Of a stretch of 25,088 bases of DNA, positions 1-8,814 are shown piece after piece (the first letter of the stretch is position 1; each line of letters begins with the position of its first letter). The stretch comes from Chrysochromulina parva (lineage: Eukaryota > Haptophyta > Prymnesiales > Chrysochromulinaceae). A program made the position numbers and the translations under genes. Below the pieces are notes generated by a model. That model did not search any database and was not told where the DNA came from. It saw only the letters and a program-made list of their open reading frames with translations. The DNA is taken from contig PJAB01000502.1 of the NCBI GenBank assembly GCA_002887195.1, forward strand, positions 1 to 25,088, read 5' to 3'.

Positions 1-2
1 GT

Positions 3-146
3 TACTGCACGACGGTGTACGATGCGGCGACGTGGGCCGCCGCGTACTCCACGGCGACCACCACGATCTACAACACGTCTAACGCGGCCGCCGGCTGCAA
101 CGGCTTCGGCCACACGATCGCGACGGCCAACGTCGAAGGGCGCTAA
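3..146 (+). CDS. C-terminal end of an unidentified protein (5' partial)
   Basis: Frame 3 is open from the window edge to a TAA at 144-146. It gives 47 residues rich in Thr, Ala, Tyr and Asn with two cysteines, ending in NVEGR. The composition, with many small and hydroxylated residues and scattered aromatics, looks like the tail of a secreted or surface beta-rich protein. The other two frames here are Arg/Pro-rich or stop early, which is typical of shadow frames in GC-rich coding DNA. I recognise no family. The gene body lies upstream of the window. Confidence is limited by the short length. Confidence 0.4.
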   Translation, partial: YCTTVYDAATWAAAYSTATTTIYNTSNAAAGCNGFGHTIATANVEGR

Positions 147-732
147 GCCAACTCAAGCAAGAGCTGCTCCCGTCAAACGGGGCAGGGATGAGCGGCGGCA
201 CCGAGGGATGCGTGCCATATGGATAACAAGTGACCACATGGCGCTGGTGAGGGCGTATTGGTATATGTGCGAACACTGCGGAATCTGCTCCCGTCAGACG
301 GAACAGGGAGCAGCTGCGGAAACTGCTCCCGTCAAACGGGGCAGGGATGAGCGGCGGCACCAACCCACGAAGGGACGCGTGCCATGGCTTTGGCAAATGG
401 ATTGTTTGATTAAGGGAGTATTGGTATATGTGCGAATTCTGCTGAACAACGGGAGGCCATTCCCATTCGATTTCACATTATATCCGTTTATTGTGGCCAG
501 CGCCTGTCCGCGGCCAAGTGGCAATTCCCTTCCGCTGCTCTGAGAGTTTTGCGACTCTTCCTCGTTGTGTCTCCACGGGACCGGTGGTGGTGCGTCTTGC
601 CGCGGAGGCAATTAAACGTGCTCTTGAGGCCAGATTGTTGAGCTCCCAAACAAGAAACTTACGGTAAGTCCAAAAGAAGTTTGGCCAAGAGAATGGGGTG
701 GGTCCTTGCTCACGAGCCTACTTGGAGCCCCG
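147..732. other. Intergenic region between the partial gene and the EF-hand gene
   Basis: This holds the duplicated block at 163-440 and about 290 nt of unique sequence. The EF-hand reading frame is open back to 628, after a TGA at 625-627, but contains no ATG before 733. An unseen 5' exon joining near an AG at 627-628 is therefore possible. No RNA gene is seen. Confidence 0.5.
163..440. repeat. Imperfect tandem duplication, about 160-bp unit
   Basis: A block beginning CTGCTCCCGTCAAACGGGGC at 164 recurs at 323, followed in both copies by a near-identical stretch through GCGGCGGCACC. A second shared segment, GTATTGGTATATGTGCGAA, occurs at 255-273 and 418-436. A third partial copy of the block start lies at 285-301. 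The spacing of 159-163 bp implies duplication of one unit followed by divergence. An open frame crosses the region but is Arg-rich and unsupported. Confidence 0.75.
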
Positions 733-2523
733 ATGCCCAGCCTCTCATTTGAGAAGGCGACAGGAATTTCGACCAAACTCGACACCAAGCTCGAGCGTAT
801 TAAGCGTGCCTTCGATCTCTTTGATACCGACGGCAACGGCAGCTTGTCGAATGAAGAGCTCAGGGCAGTGCTAACACGGCCTGGGGGCGGCAGCCCGTTG
901 ACTGAGGAGGATGTGGCGGCGCTTATCGCGGAGTTCGATGTCAACGGCGATGGCGAGCTCCAGATAGACGAATTTGCGGTCTTTTGGGGGCCGATGATCG
1001 AGGAGGAGGAGGAGGCGGCCTCCTTTATCAAAACTGCAGCAGCGGGATCACAACCGAGGAAGGGCAACCATGAGAAGGGCCCGCGCAAGGCCAAGAGCCC
1101 AGCAAAGAGCCCCTCCAAGTCACCGGCCAAGTCGGCTAAGGCCAAAGGTGCTAAAGTGGCGGGCGCCTCGGTCAACCCATCCAGCGACGCCAGCGACGCC
1201 TTCACCCCAATCGAGGATGATGTGGAGCTGCTTCTGCAGCCGGCATCGGAGCTCGAGGCGCTTGTGGAGGAGGAGGCGAAAGTGCTGGCTGATCTGGAGG
1301 CGCGGATCACAGCTGGTACGCTGGATTCCTTTGAGCGCCGTCTGGGCGCTGCTCTACTCGAGGAGGAAGTTGCCAAGAAGGCTCTCATGGGAAGCAAAAG
1401 TGCGCTGCTTGATCTTGTGCGCTCGTGGGATCGCACGGGTGATGGGAAGGTCAACAAGGTGGAGCTGCGTCAGGCGGTGCGCGGCGCGCTCAAGGTCAGC
1501 GCGACCAATGTCGAGATCGATGAGCTCTTTGAGGCCTTCGACGCCGACAACTCAGGCAAGCTCGACTACGACGAGCTCGGCGTTTGCTTGCGCGCGCTAC
1601 AGGACTCCGCCGCTGCCGCGCGCAACGAGCTCGCTGAGCTGGCCAGCCTAGCCGACGAGGCACGCGCACGGCTCGAACCGCTTCGCCAGGCCGCGGAGGT
1701 CATGAGCCGTATCGAGGCCGAGCAGGCGAAGCAGGCGAAGCAGGCGGCGGAGATGGTGAAGAAAGAGATCAAAATGCCTCTCAAGGTGCGAATGTGATTG
1801 CCTCCCTCATCATTGCCCTCGGATTGCATGGAATTGCCTCCCTCATCGAGCGCGTGTGAGTGCCACCCTCATCAGATACGAGTGGGCCAACACCTCAAGA
1901 AGAATAAGATCCCGTTGATGCGAGCGGTCAAGGACTTCCCTTCGCAGTCGCCCGAAGGCTACGCTAACCGCGAGGCGTTTTTTGAGGGCATCCGCGCGTA
2001 CAACTTGCCGCCGCCAGCCGTAGAGGATGCCGAGCTGGGCAAATGGTTTGAGGAGGCACTGGCTGAGTGCATTGCCGCCGCCGTCTCGCGTCCTGGTGGT
2101 GGCCTGAAGTTGCAGCCGGTGCTCAGTGAGGCCTTGTCTGTGGCGACAAATAGCCCGGAGGCGCGAAAGGTAGAGAACACGCGCAAGTATCTGGGCGAGC
2201 TCAGGCGCACTGCGCTAGCTCAGCAGAAAGCCATCAAAGAGACTCAAGAAGAGCAGAGGCAGCAGCGGCGCGAGCGTGAGGCGGCGATGCGTGCGGCGAC
2301 CGAGGCGAAGCAACAGGCGGAGGAGGAGGCACGCCAGGCCAAAATGCGCTCGTTCAAGCGGCGCAAGAACGTCAAAGACGAGGAGAAGAAAGAGTTTATG
2401 CAGCGTGTCGCGAGCAAGCGCGCGGTGCGCGGTAATCTCGCCGACCCCTTCTCGCGCACCCCATTCCTCGACGCGCTCAAGGAGAAAAAAGGCGAAGCTG
2501 AGGAGGCGGAGGCGATCTGGTGA
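733..2523 (+). CDS. Four-EF-hand calcium-binding protein, two exons
   Basis: Proposed exons are 733-1785 and 1876-2523, giving 566 residues. Exon 1 has four canonical 12-residue calcium loops: residues 31-42 (DTDGNGSLSNEE), 69-80 (DVNGDGELQIDE), 233-244 (DRTGDGKVNKVE) and 270-281 (DADNSGKLDYDE). The two pairs are separated by a Lys/Ser/Pro linker with KSPAK-type repeats (about 118-140) and a helical stretch. After the last hand comes Ala/Glu/Lys-rich probable coiled coil. The frame meets TGA at 1795, but AAG|GTGCGA at 1786 and CATCAG|ATA at 1875 define a 90-nt phase-0 intron that removes it and joins the next open frame. Exon 2 encodes a helical region, then an Arg/Glu/Gln-rich coiled coil and a basic tail. 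It is probably a cytosolic or cytoskeletal calcium sensor; its partners are unknown. The start at 733 is the first ATG, in a weak context. Confidence 0.75.
1786..1875 (+). other. Predicted intron of the EF-hand gene
   Basis: This is a 90-nt GT-AG intron in phase 0. It holds the in-frame TGA at 1795-1797 and a repeated TTGCCTCCCTCAT motif. Retention would truncate the protein after residue 354. The length is a multiple of three, so the two flanking frames stay in register. Confidence 0.65.
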
Positions 2524-2973
2524 CGACGGTCAAAGGGGGTTGCGCCTGCTCGCCCCATGCGTTCACGGAGATGGTGTGCTAGTGACATTGCAATTGAGGG
2601 CCGTCAACTGAGGGTCGTCGACTGAGGGTCGTCGACTGAGGGTCGTCGACTGAGGGTCGTCGATATCACGTGCAGTTGAGAGTCGTCGGTGCGGTGCTTG
2701 GTGCATTGCCGCGCACCCCACTAGTACTAGTAACTAGTGTGATACTCTTCGACTCGATCGAGGATCGTGTTCTTGCGGATGTTGCATTTCGTTTCGCCTG
2801 TTACAGTCACGGTCGAGAACAGTCGAGTACCGTACAAAATGCGCCGCCGACTATGTCGCGCGGCCTCTCGCTCACCTATGGTCGCTTAATGTGGGAATCC
2901 TCGTAGCTACTACGAGTACATCTGAACCTATGCGCTCATGCATACACCTAGTAGTACACTGATGAGCCGATCA
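2524..2973. other. Convergent intergenic region
   Basis: This separates the 3' ends of the EF-hand gene (+) and the large repeat-protein gene (-). Besides the 14-bp repeats it has an inverted repeat, CACTAGT at 2719-2725 and ACTAGTG at 2733-2739, with a further ACTAGT in the spacer. No coding signal is seen. Confidence 0.6.
2593..2663. repeat. 14-bp tandem repeat
   Basis: Four exact copies of CTGAGGGTCGTCGA run head to tail at 2608-2663, preceded by one diverged copy from 2593. They lie just past the EF-hand gene stop, in its probable 3' UTR. Confidence 0.9.
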
Positions 2974-5900
2974 TTAGGCTTCTAGGGTCGCCTTAAAGAA
3001 GCCCGGGGGTGGGAGCCTATTTGGCGTGACATAATCCAAGCCGGGGGGTGCGCGGAGCAGCGCCTTGCCATCTGCCTGCACGCTCGTGACCCACCCTTCC
3101 TTCATGCCCTTGGTGATCCATCCCTTGGAAATGAATCGGATCTTCGCTCGCATGTGCAAGCCCCCGGATTCGCCTGGGCGTTGCTCGAGCACGTCGATGT
3201 GCGTATTCGCCGGCACGTCACATATCTTCTCGCTGTCCAGCTCGAACTCCTCGCGCAAGACCAGGGCGCTGTCGCCAGAGTGCCAAAAGTCGAGGCCTGG
3301 TACATTTGCGGAAAGGTAAGTTCCACGGTACCTCGGGCTCAGGACGCTTAAGTCGTGGATCTGTTCTTCCTCATCCGGCGGAATGTAGCGGTACTCGAGG
3401 AACAGCCGGTGCTTCGGATCGAGGCGGGGGTACCCTGCTGCTGTGAGTTCTTCGTAGGTGGCCCTCAAGAAGATGACCAGGTCCTTCCAATGATATCCTC
3501 CTCGCTGCATCTCTCGCAACGTAAACTTGGCCTCCTGAAGCTGCCGTGAGGTGAACTCCGCCTCTCGTAGCTGCCCGGCGTTGAAGTTCACCTCCTTGAG
3601 CTCCGTTGCATTGTAGTCAGCCTCCTTGAGCTCAGTCGCCGTGTACTTACCGTCAACAATATCTTCGAGCGAGAAACCGACCTTCCTCAGGATCTTGGCG
3701 GGGTAGCCAGCCTGCCGCAGCTGCTTCGTGGTCCGTCCGTCAACGGCTCGCATGGCGTGTTCAGGCACGCCTCCTGCGCTGAGCTCCTCCAAGCTGAAGC
3801 CCTGATCCTTCATGTCCTTCACCGTGTAGATGCCGCGAAGGTCCGCCACGACGTAGCCATACTCCTTGAGCTCGGCAGCCTCGTACTTGCCTTGGTCCTT
3901 GAGCTTCTGCACCGACCTGCCGTCGACGGCCTCTACCGCTCGCCTCGTGAAGCCGGCCGATTCAAGCTCATCATCGGGAAAGCCAAGCTCCTTGAGCTCT
4001 TTGACCAGGCTGCCCGCGTCCTTCAGCGCTTTTGCGCCGTAGCCATAGGCTTTGAGCTCCTTGGCACTGAATCCGAGCGCGCGCAGCTGGATGGCGTCGA
4101 AACCGGCTTCGCACAGAGCACCGACGCCAAAGCCACACGCGATTAATTCTTTCGCCGAGTAGCCTCCGATGTAAAGCTCCTTTGCGGTGTAGCCGACCTC
4201 ACTCAACTCCTTGGCCGTGAGGCCCGCTTCACGCAGCTCCGCCACAGGGGCGCCGATTGCGCGCAGGGCGGATGCGTGGAACCCAGCGGTGACGAGGTCT
4301 TGGATGGTGTAGCCGACCTTTGCCAACTCGGCAGCTCCGTAGCCGCAACCACGGAGCTCACCAGCACTGTAACCTCCATCCTTCAGCTCGCGAGTGGTCC
4401 ATGAGCCGTCTTTGAACTCGGCAATCGTGAAATAGATCTTGCCCCTCTTGAGCTCTTGTCCAGTGACCCCACCAGCCTTCATCTCCTTGGCTGTGTAACC
4501 GCCTTCATCTTTGCTCACGGCGCCCGTGCGAAGGTCTATCCTGCCGCGCGAGCCGGTCGCAAGCTCGGAGGCCGTATAGCCCTGTTGCCGCAGCCGTTGA
4601 GCAGTATAGCCAGCCTCCTTAAGGTTTGCAATGGGCGTGCCTGCCGCCTTCAGCTGAACTAGTGACGTTCCCGCCTCCTTGAGCTCTTGAGCGGTGTATC
4701 CAGCTTGCATCAGCTCATCACCACTGTAACCAGCCCCTTGCAGCTCGTTCAGGTCGTAGCCATCCTCGCGCAGCACAAGAGCCGTGAAGCCTGCCTTCCT
4801 CAACTCTCCTGCACTGTACCCAGCCCCGTGCATTTGTGTCACGGTGTACCCTGCGCTGGTTGCCTCATTGGCGTCGTAGCCAGCGTCCCTGATTCGAGTC
4901 GCATCATAGCCAGCCGACTTCATCTCGTGCACCGTGTAGCCCGCCTCACGCATCATCTGAACCTGGAAGCATTGAGCTTGGGCCTTGCGCAGGTCGGCCG
5001 CCGTGAACTTTGCTACGCGCAGCTCGGCAATCGGGAAGCCCGCCTCGCCGAGCTCCAAGGCTTTGTACTTCCCTGCCTTCAACTCTACGAGCGTGAAGCT
5101 CTTTGCGTCCCTCATCTGCTGTGCCGTGTATCCGCCATCCTTGAGCTCTTTGACGGTGTATCCGAGCGACTTCATCTCAGGCACGGGGATCTCCGCCTCC
5201 CACATCTCTTTGGCACTGTAACCGAGGTCCTTGAGTTGGGACGCTTTGAAGCCCACCGCCTTGAGCTCCTTGGCTTTGAAGCCACCGTCCTTGAGTTCCT
5301 GCGCAGAAAACGCAATGTCGAGCAGCTCTTGAGCACCAAAGCCAATGTTGTGGAGTACCTCCGCGCCGACGACCACCTTGAAATGCGCACGCCGCGTCAT
5401 GCCCTTGGAAATCAACTGGGCGACGGAGTTCTGCCAGGCTGTGCGCTTCTGCGGAGGTTTCTGCTTCGGGTTCCTAGAGTCTTCGAAGATCTTAGTTACA
5501 GCGTTGTACGACATCTCGAGCTCGCTCTCCCCTGGCTCCGGATTCCGATTCTTGCAGAGCAGCTCAAACATCATGAATATCTCTTTGCGCTGGGGACCGC
5601 CCTTGGTCAGGAATGGCGAGGACTGCAGCGTCTTGAGTGCAGTCGAGGGTCCACTGCGCAGAGACAGTACAGGGACCTCCCATCTACTCTTGGGACAGAT
5701 GATAAGTTTTTCGAGAGCCTCGAGTGCCTTGGGGTCACCGTTCATGACGGTGAGGATCGTCGTAATAGCGTTGCGCTCCTCGCGCTGCACCGGTGGCATC
5801 CACTCGAATCCGGCTAGCGATAGGTCGAGGTACTCGAGGCTGTCGTTCTTGCCCAATGCGTCCACGAGAGAGACGACCTCTTTATCAGAGATCTTGTACT

Positions 5901-8094
5901 GGCACTTCCACTTGAGAAGCGAGCCACTCTTGATGGCATCGAGAGGCAGCCCGTAGCCCACATTCCAGAGCTGCACTCCCTTCTCTGCTACGCCGATGCC
6001 CGCCTCGCGCGCCTCCTGGATCAGCTCATACCATGTCTTGAGCATCGTCAAGGTCGAGATGAAGATCGACTTGGGAAGCGTCGAGGTGAACGAGCCACCT
6101 TGGACTGCCATCAGATTGTACTCCACTTGGCTCGCAGTGCCGTTGCGCACCTTTGAAGTCACCATCACTAGAATAACCGCTTGCATGATGCACTGGGGGA
6201 GCGCTTCGATGAGAACCTCTGCGATGGAGCGAGTTGCCGCGTACGCGGGTATGAACTGACGTAGGCTTTCTGGCATGGGCGCGGTCGGGAGCAGCCCAAA
6301 AGGCCCGAGAAACATGAGAGAGTCGAGGAAGAGCATCCCGAATGGCATCCCACCGAACAGGATCGACCGATAGAAAAACGAGTCCTCGCCGTAAGTTTCG
6401 CGCAGATAGGGGAGAACCCGAATCCAGACCACGACGAACTGGCCCACAAGGAGGCAGGCGGAGACGAACGCGAAGGCCATGGCGCCGGCATTGTAGAAGA
6501 GGATCGTCACCTGAATATCGGTGAGCAGGTCCATGCAGTAAAGGTAAACTGCGATGCAGCCGGCGATGCCATTCTTGATCACCCCGACAAACATCTTGAC
6601 GTAGACTGTGCAGCCTGCCTCGCGTTTTTTCTTGGCCTCTGCCTCTGCCTCTAACCTAGCCATCTCCTCCAAATCTACCGCCTCCGCCTTCGCCGACTCC
6701 AGCGCGGAGAGAAAGTTGTTGTACGTCTCGATCTGCTTCTCGATCCTCGTACGCTTCTGCTCCATCTCCGCCTGCACTTCAGGTTCCATACCTCGTGCTC
6801 GCAAGCGCATCACCATATTATGCTCCTCAAGATCCTCTCCCGCCTGTCTCAGCAAGAGTCGCACCTCGTCAGGATCGCCTGCCACTTTGGACAAGAATCC
6901 ACCGCCAAAGGAATCGTCTTCGAGAGGGCTGTAGCCCTTCTTCGCCGCCTGCGCTGCCGCGAGCTTCTGTTTCTCCCTCCACTTATCAATATCGGCCTGG
7001 AAGAGGAAGAATGTGGCAAAGATCCCGAAGAGGACGAAGTCGACCACAACAAAACCGAGGCAATTATTCTTGGCAAATTCGACACTTGCGTGTCCGAACT
7101 TTGCCGCCCAGATTGTCGGGTCGAGGTTGACATTGTCGAATTTGTCCGCTAGCCACTTCATTGCAGTAATGAACGGATACAGAGCGAATCCAATCAAGAC
7201 GTCAAGGTCGAACGCTTCCGACAGGGCGAGCAGTACGGTAAAGGCAACCGTGAATGCGAGCGAGATCCATGCCTGTTTGTCTTCGTCAGACATGCCTTCA
7301 TCAACTTGCTGAACACCTTTTTTGCTCCTCCTCCGTGCGATAGCTGCAGCGCGCCGCGCTTTCTCATCTTCAGCGGCTGCCTCTTCCCTCGCCGCCATGT
7401 ACGCCAGGAAGCTGCCTGCTTTCTCGTCTGGGGGCTTATTGGCTTTGAATCTGGGAAGGTAGGCCTTTGCGGCGACCTTTTTCTCCAAGGCGGCAATGCG
7501 CGGCTTCGCCTTCGTAGAAAAGAAGGCACGGATGGCTGTCACGAGCTTCCTGAACTCGTCGAGCTTGAGCGTGCCCGACTTATCAGCATCAAACGTCTGC
7601 AACACTTTCTTGGCCTCAGCCGAGTTTTCCACCGACAGACCCAGCTCGGCCAGCGCGGACATGAGCTCCTTGTAGTCCATGATCTGCGAGTGATCTTTAT
7701 CAAACTGGCGGAAGATCTTTTCTATGTCGTCGGCGGGTGGAGGCAAGGCCGCCAAAGCCGCCGCCCGTTCGGCCGCCTCCCGTTCGGCGACTGCCGCCTG
7801 TTTTGCCTGGTACTGTCGCAGCTCAAGGACGAGCTTCTTGAACTCGTCAAGCCCGAGGGCACCTGACCCGTCCGTGTCGTACCCCTGCATCACCTTAATT
7901 GCCATAGCTGGGGCCACTTCTATGCCTACTTCGCGGAGCGCTTCTAGCGTCTCCTTGGCGTCGATGACGCCGCTGCCATCCTTATCGTATCTTGCAAAGA
8001 TACTCTCCATGACATCCAACTGGAAGTTCGATTCAGGAGCTTTAGGATCCTCCTCCTCCTCTGGCGCTGAAGCCTCGGCGGATGCCGTTGCCAT
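2974..8094 (-). CDS. EF-hand / XKR-like membrane protein with about 60 decapeptide repeats
   Basis: One uninterrupted frame of 1706 residues. The start is the ATG at 8094, with a strong GCCATGG context. Four EF-hand loops lie near residues 36-47, 72-83, 128-139 and 165-176; the third (DKDHSQIMDYKE) is degenerate, lacking the loop Gly. Hydrophobic segments follow at about 273-315 and 343-365, then a charged coiled coil (about 370-485), then a multi-span block (about 495-690). That block contains MDLLTDIQ and EALPQCIMQ, which resemble the XK-related (XKR) scramblase family. A short leucine-rich stretch precedes about 60 ten-residue repeats (about 916-1538; consensus G-[YF]-[ST]-A-x-E-L-K-x-A). 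Residues 1605-1680 resemble an SH3-like fold ending GWVTSVQADGKALL. A calcium-regulated membrane protein with a long cytosolic repeat arm is inferred. The EF-hands are certain, the XKR relation is tentative, and the function of the repeat arm is unknown. Confidence 0.85.
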   Translation of the reverse strand: MATASAEASAPEEEEDPKAPESNFQLDVMESIFARYDKDGSGVIDAKETLEALREVGIEVAPAMAIKVMQGYDTDGSGALGLDEFKKLVLELRQYQAKQAAVAEREAAERAAALAALPPPADDIEKIFRQFDKDHSQIMDYKELMSALAELGLSVENSAEAKKVLQTFDADKSGTLKLDEFRKLVTAIRAFFSTKAKPRIAALEKKVAAKAYLPRFKANKPPDEKAGSFLAYMAAREEAAAEDEKARRAAAIARRRSKKGVQQVDEGMSDEDKQAWISLAFTVAFTVLLALSEAFDLDVLIGFALYPFITAMKWLADKFDNVNLDPTIWAAKFGHASVEFAKNNCLGFVVVDFVLFGIFATFFLFQADIDKWREKQKLAAAQAAKKGYSPLEDDSFGGGFLSKVAGDPDEVRLLLRQAGEDLEEHNMVMRLRARGMEPEVQAEMEQKRTRIEKQIETYNNFLSALESAKAEAVDLEEMARLEAEAEAKKKREAGCTVYVKMFVGVIKNGIAGCIAVYLYCMDLLTDIQVTILFYNAGAMAFAFVSACLLVGQFVVVWIRVLPYLRETYGEDSFFYRSILFGGMPFGMLFLDSLMFLGPFGLLPTAPMPESLRQFIPAYAATRSIAEVLIEALPQCIMQAVILVMVTSKVRNGTASQVEYNLMAVQGGSFTSTLPKSIFISTLTMLKTWYELIQEAREAGIGVAEKGVQLWNVGYGLPLDAIKSGSLLKWKCQYKISDKEVVSLVDALGKNDSLEYLDLSLAGFEWMPPVQREERNAITTILTVMNGDPKALEALEKLIICPKSRWEVPVLSLRSGPSTALKTLQSSPFLTKGGPQRKEIFMMFELLCKNRNPEPGESELEMSYNAVTKIFEDSRNPKQKPPQKRTAWQNSVAQLISKGMTRRAHFKVVVGAEVLHNIGFGAQELLDIAFSAQELKDGGFKAKELKAVGFKASQLKDLGYSAKEMWEAEIPVPEMKSLGYTVKELKDGGYTAQQMRDAKSFTLVELKAGKYKALELGEAGFPIAELRVAKFTAADLRKAQAQCFQVQMMREAGYTVHEMKSAGYDATRIRDAGYDANEATSAGYTVTQMHGAGYSAGELRKAGFTALVLREDGYDLNELQGAGYSGDELMQAGYTAQELKEAGTSLVQLKAAGTPIANLKEAGYTAQRLRQQGYTASELATGSRGRIDLRTGAVSKDEGGYTAKEMKAGGVTGQELKRGKIYFTIAEFKDGSWTTRELKDGGYSAGELRGCGYGAAELAKVGYTIQDLVTAGFHASALRAIGAPVAELREAGLTAKELSEVGYTAKELYIGGYSAKELIACGFGVGALCEAGFDAIQLRALGFSAKELKAYGYGAKALKDAGSLVKELKELGFPDDELESAGFTRRAVEAVDGRSVQKLKDQGKYEAAELKEYGYVVADLRGIYTVKDMKDQGFSLEELSAGGVPEHAMRAVDGRTTKQLRQAGYPAKILRKVGFSLEDIVDGKYTATELKEADYNATELKEVNFNAGQLREAEFTSRQLQEAKFTLREMQRGGYHWKDLVIFLRATYEELTAAGYPRLDPKHRLFLEYRYIPPDEEEQIHDLSVLSPRYRGTYLSANVPGLDFWHSGDSALVLREEFELDSEKICDVPANTHIDVLEQRPGESGGLHMRAKIRFISKGWITKGMKEGWVTSVQADGKALLRAPPGLDYVTPNRLPPPGFFKATLEA
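3480..5345 (-). repeat. Coding decapeptide repeat array
   Basis: About 60 consecutive units of mostly ten codons within the preceding gene. Typical units are GYTAKELKDG, GYSAKELIAC and GFSAKELKAL-type variants. A few units run to 11-13 residues, and one interruption of 13 extra residues follows GYTASELATG. The DNA copies are well diverged, so the array is old and kept by selection on the protein. The alternating helix-favouring (AxELK) and turn (GY/GF) pattern suggests a short helical solenoid, which is inference. Confidence 0.85.
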
Positions 8095-8123
8095 GGCCAC
8101 TCCGTTGCTGGACCCGTTACGTA

Positions 8124-8135
8124 GTTGAGCTCAAC
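8124..8135. promoter_or_regulatory. 12-nt palindrome upstream of the repeat-protein start
   Basis: GTTGAGCTCAAC is a perfect palindrome about 30 nt upstream of the minus-strand ATG at 8094. It could be a protein-binding site in the 5' UTR or core promoter. Only its position supports this. Confidence 0.25.
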
Positions 8136-8633
8136 GCGAGCTTCGGTTCGACGCCACGAGGTGAATGAACTGCGTGCAACTGGATCGGGAGTCGAATCGT
8201 CAGCGATGAGCTATGAGAGAAGAGACGTTTCATGCTCCTGGATCGCAGCGGACAGCGTGAATGCAAGCCCGCCACCGTGCATGCTAGCCGCGTCAACTGC
8301 TGGCCACCAAATGTTGATCCGCGTGTGTGCACAAGAGCAGCTGATGCGGGTCGCTGGCGATTGACGGTGAAGGTAGCAGCGGCTGTGTGCGTGACCACGG
8401 TCAGGCGCTCACCCTCGTGAGAGCAGTCGGCGTCCGAACTCAAGTGCGTTGATCGCCAAAGTGGCGCTTGACACAGCGCTCCGTGAAACCGTTCATCTGG
8501 GTGCTCAAGTGGACGCATGGCCGGGATAGGGACCCGGTCGCAAAACGCTCGGTTTAAGGCTCTAAGCTGTGGGTTCTTTGTAAGCTGGCCACCTCTTCCA
8601 GGCTGCCGTCTTTCTCGTATTCTATCGTATTCT

Positions 8634-8670
8634 ACCGTAACGGTAAAAAGACACCGTAACGGTAACCGTA
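8634..8670. promoter_or_regulatory. Cluster of overlapping ACCGTAACGGT palindromes (Myb-like cores)
   Basis: TACCGTAACGGTA (8634-8646) and ACCGTAACGGTAACCGT (8654-8670) form three overlapping inverted repeats of ACCGT/ACGGT. The core AACGG matches the classic c-Myb / plant MSA recognition core. They lie about 145-180 nt upstream of the sirtuin ATG in a divergent promoter region. Confidence 0.35.
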
Positions 8671-8814
8671 TACGTCTAACGATGACCGGTTCAATACACC
8701 GGGGGGACACCAACCATCCCTTAAAAATCAGTTTCACACACACGTTCACACCTCAGGTCAGCTGCGAGCGCGAGGGGACGCCCGTGCAGGGCGCCCTCAA
8801 TAGTCCGCTCTCAC

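Larger units (their letters stand above)
8095..8814. other. Divergent intergenic/promoter region
   Basis: This separates the start of the repeat-protein gene (-) from the sirtuin start (+). Apart from the palindromes listed, I see no feature. A 210-codon minus-strand frame is present but starts without supporting context, is rich in Arg/His/Cys and has no recognisable motif. Confidence 0.5.

Noticed and set aside
22..543. A 173-codon plus-strand frame at the window start
   Set aside because: It is Arg/Pro-rich in its first part, runs through the duplicated non-coding block and repeats itself because the DNA repeats. Frame 3 gives a more protein-like tail ending at 146.
1795..1797. In-frame TGA in the EF-hand gene as a second selenocysteine codon
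   Set aside because: No redox motif surrounds it, and a clean 90-nt GT-AG phase-0 intron explains it.
4687..5817. A 376-codon plus-strand frame opposite the decapeptide repeats
   Set aside because: Its Leu/His/Arg-rich sequence is the antisense image of the regular repeat; the minus-strand protein is clearly the real one.
8117..8749. A 210-codon minus-strand frame in the divergent promoter region
   Set aside because: No recognisable motif, biased to Arg/His/Cys, overlaps both likely promoters. A long open frame is expected by chance in GC-rich DNA.
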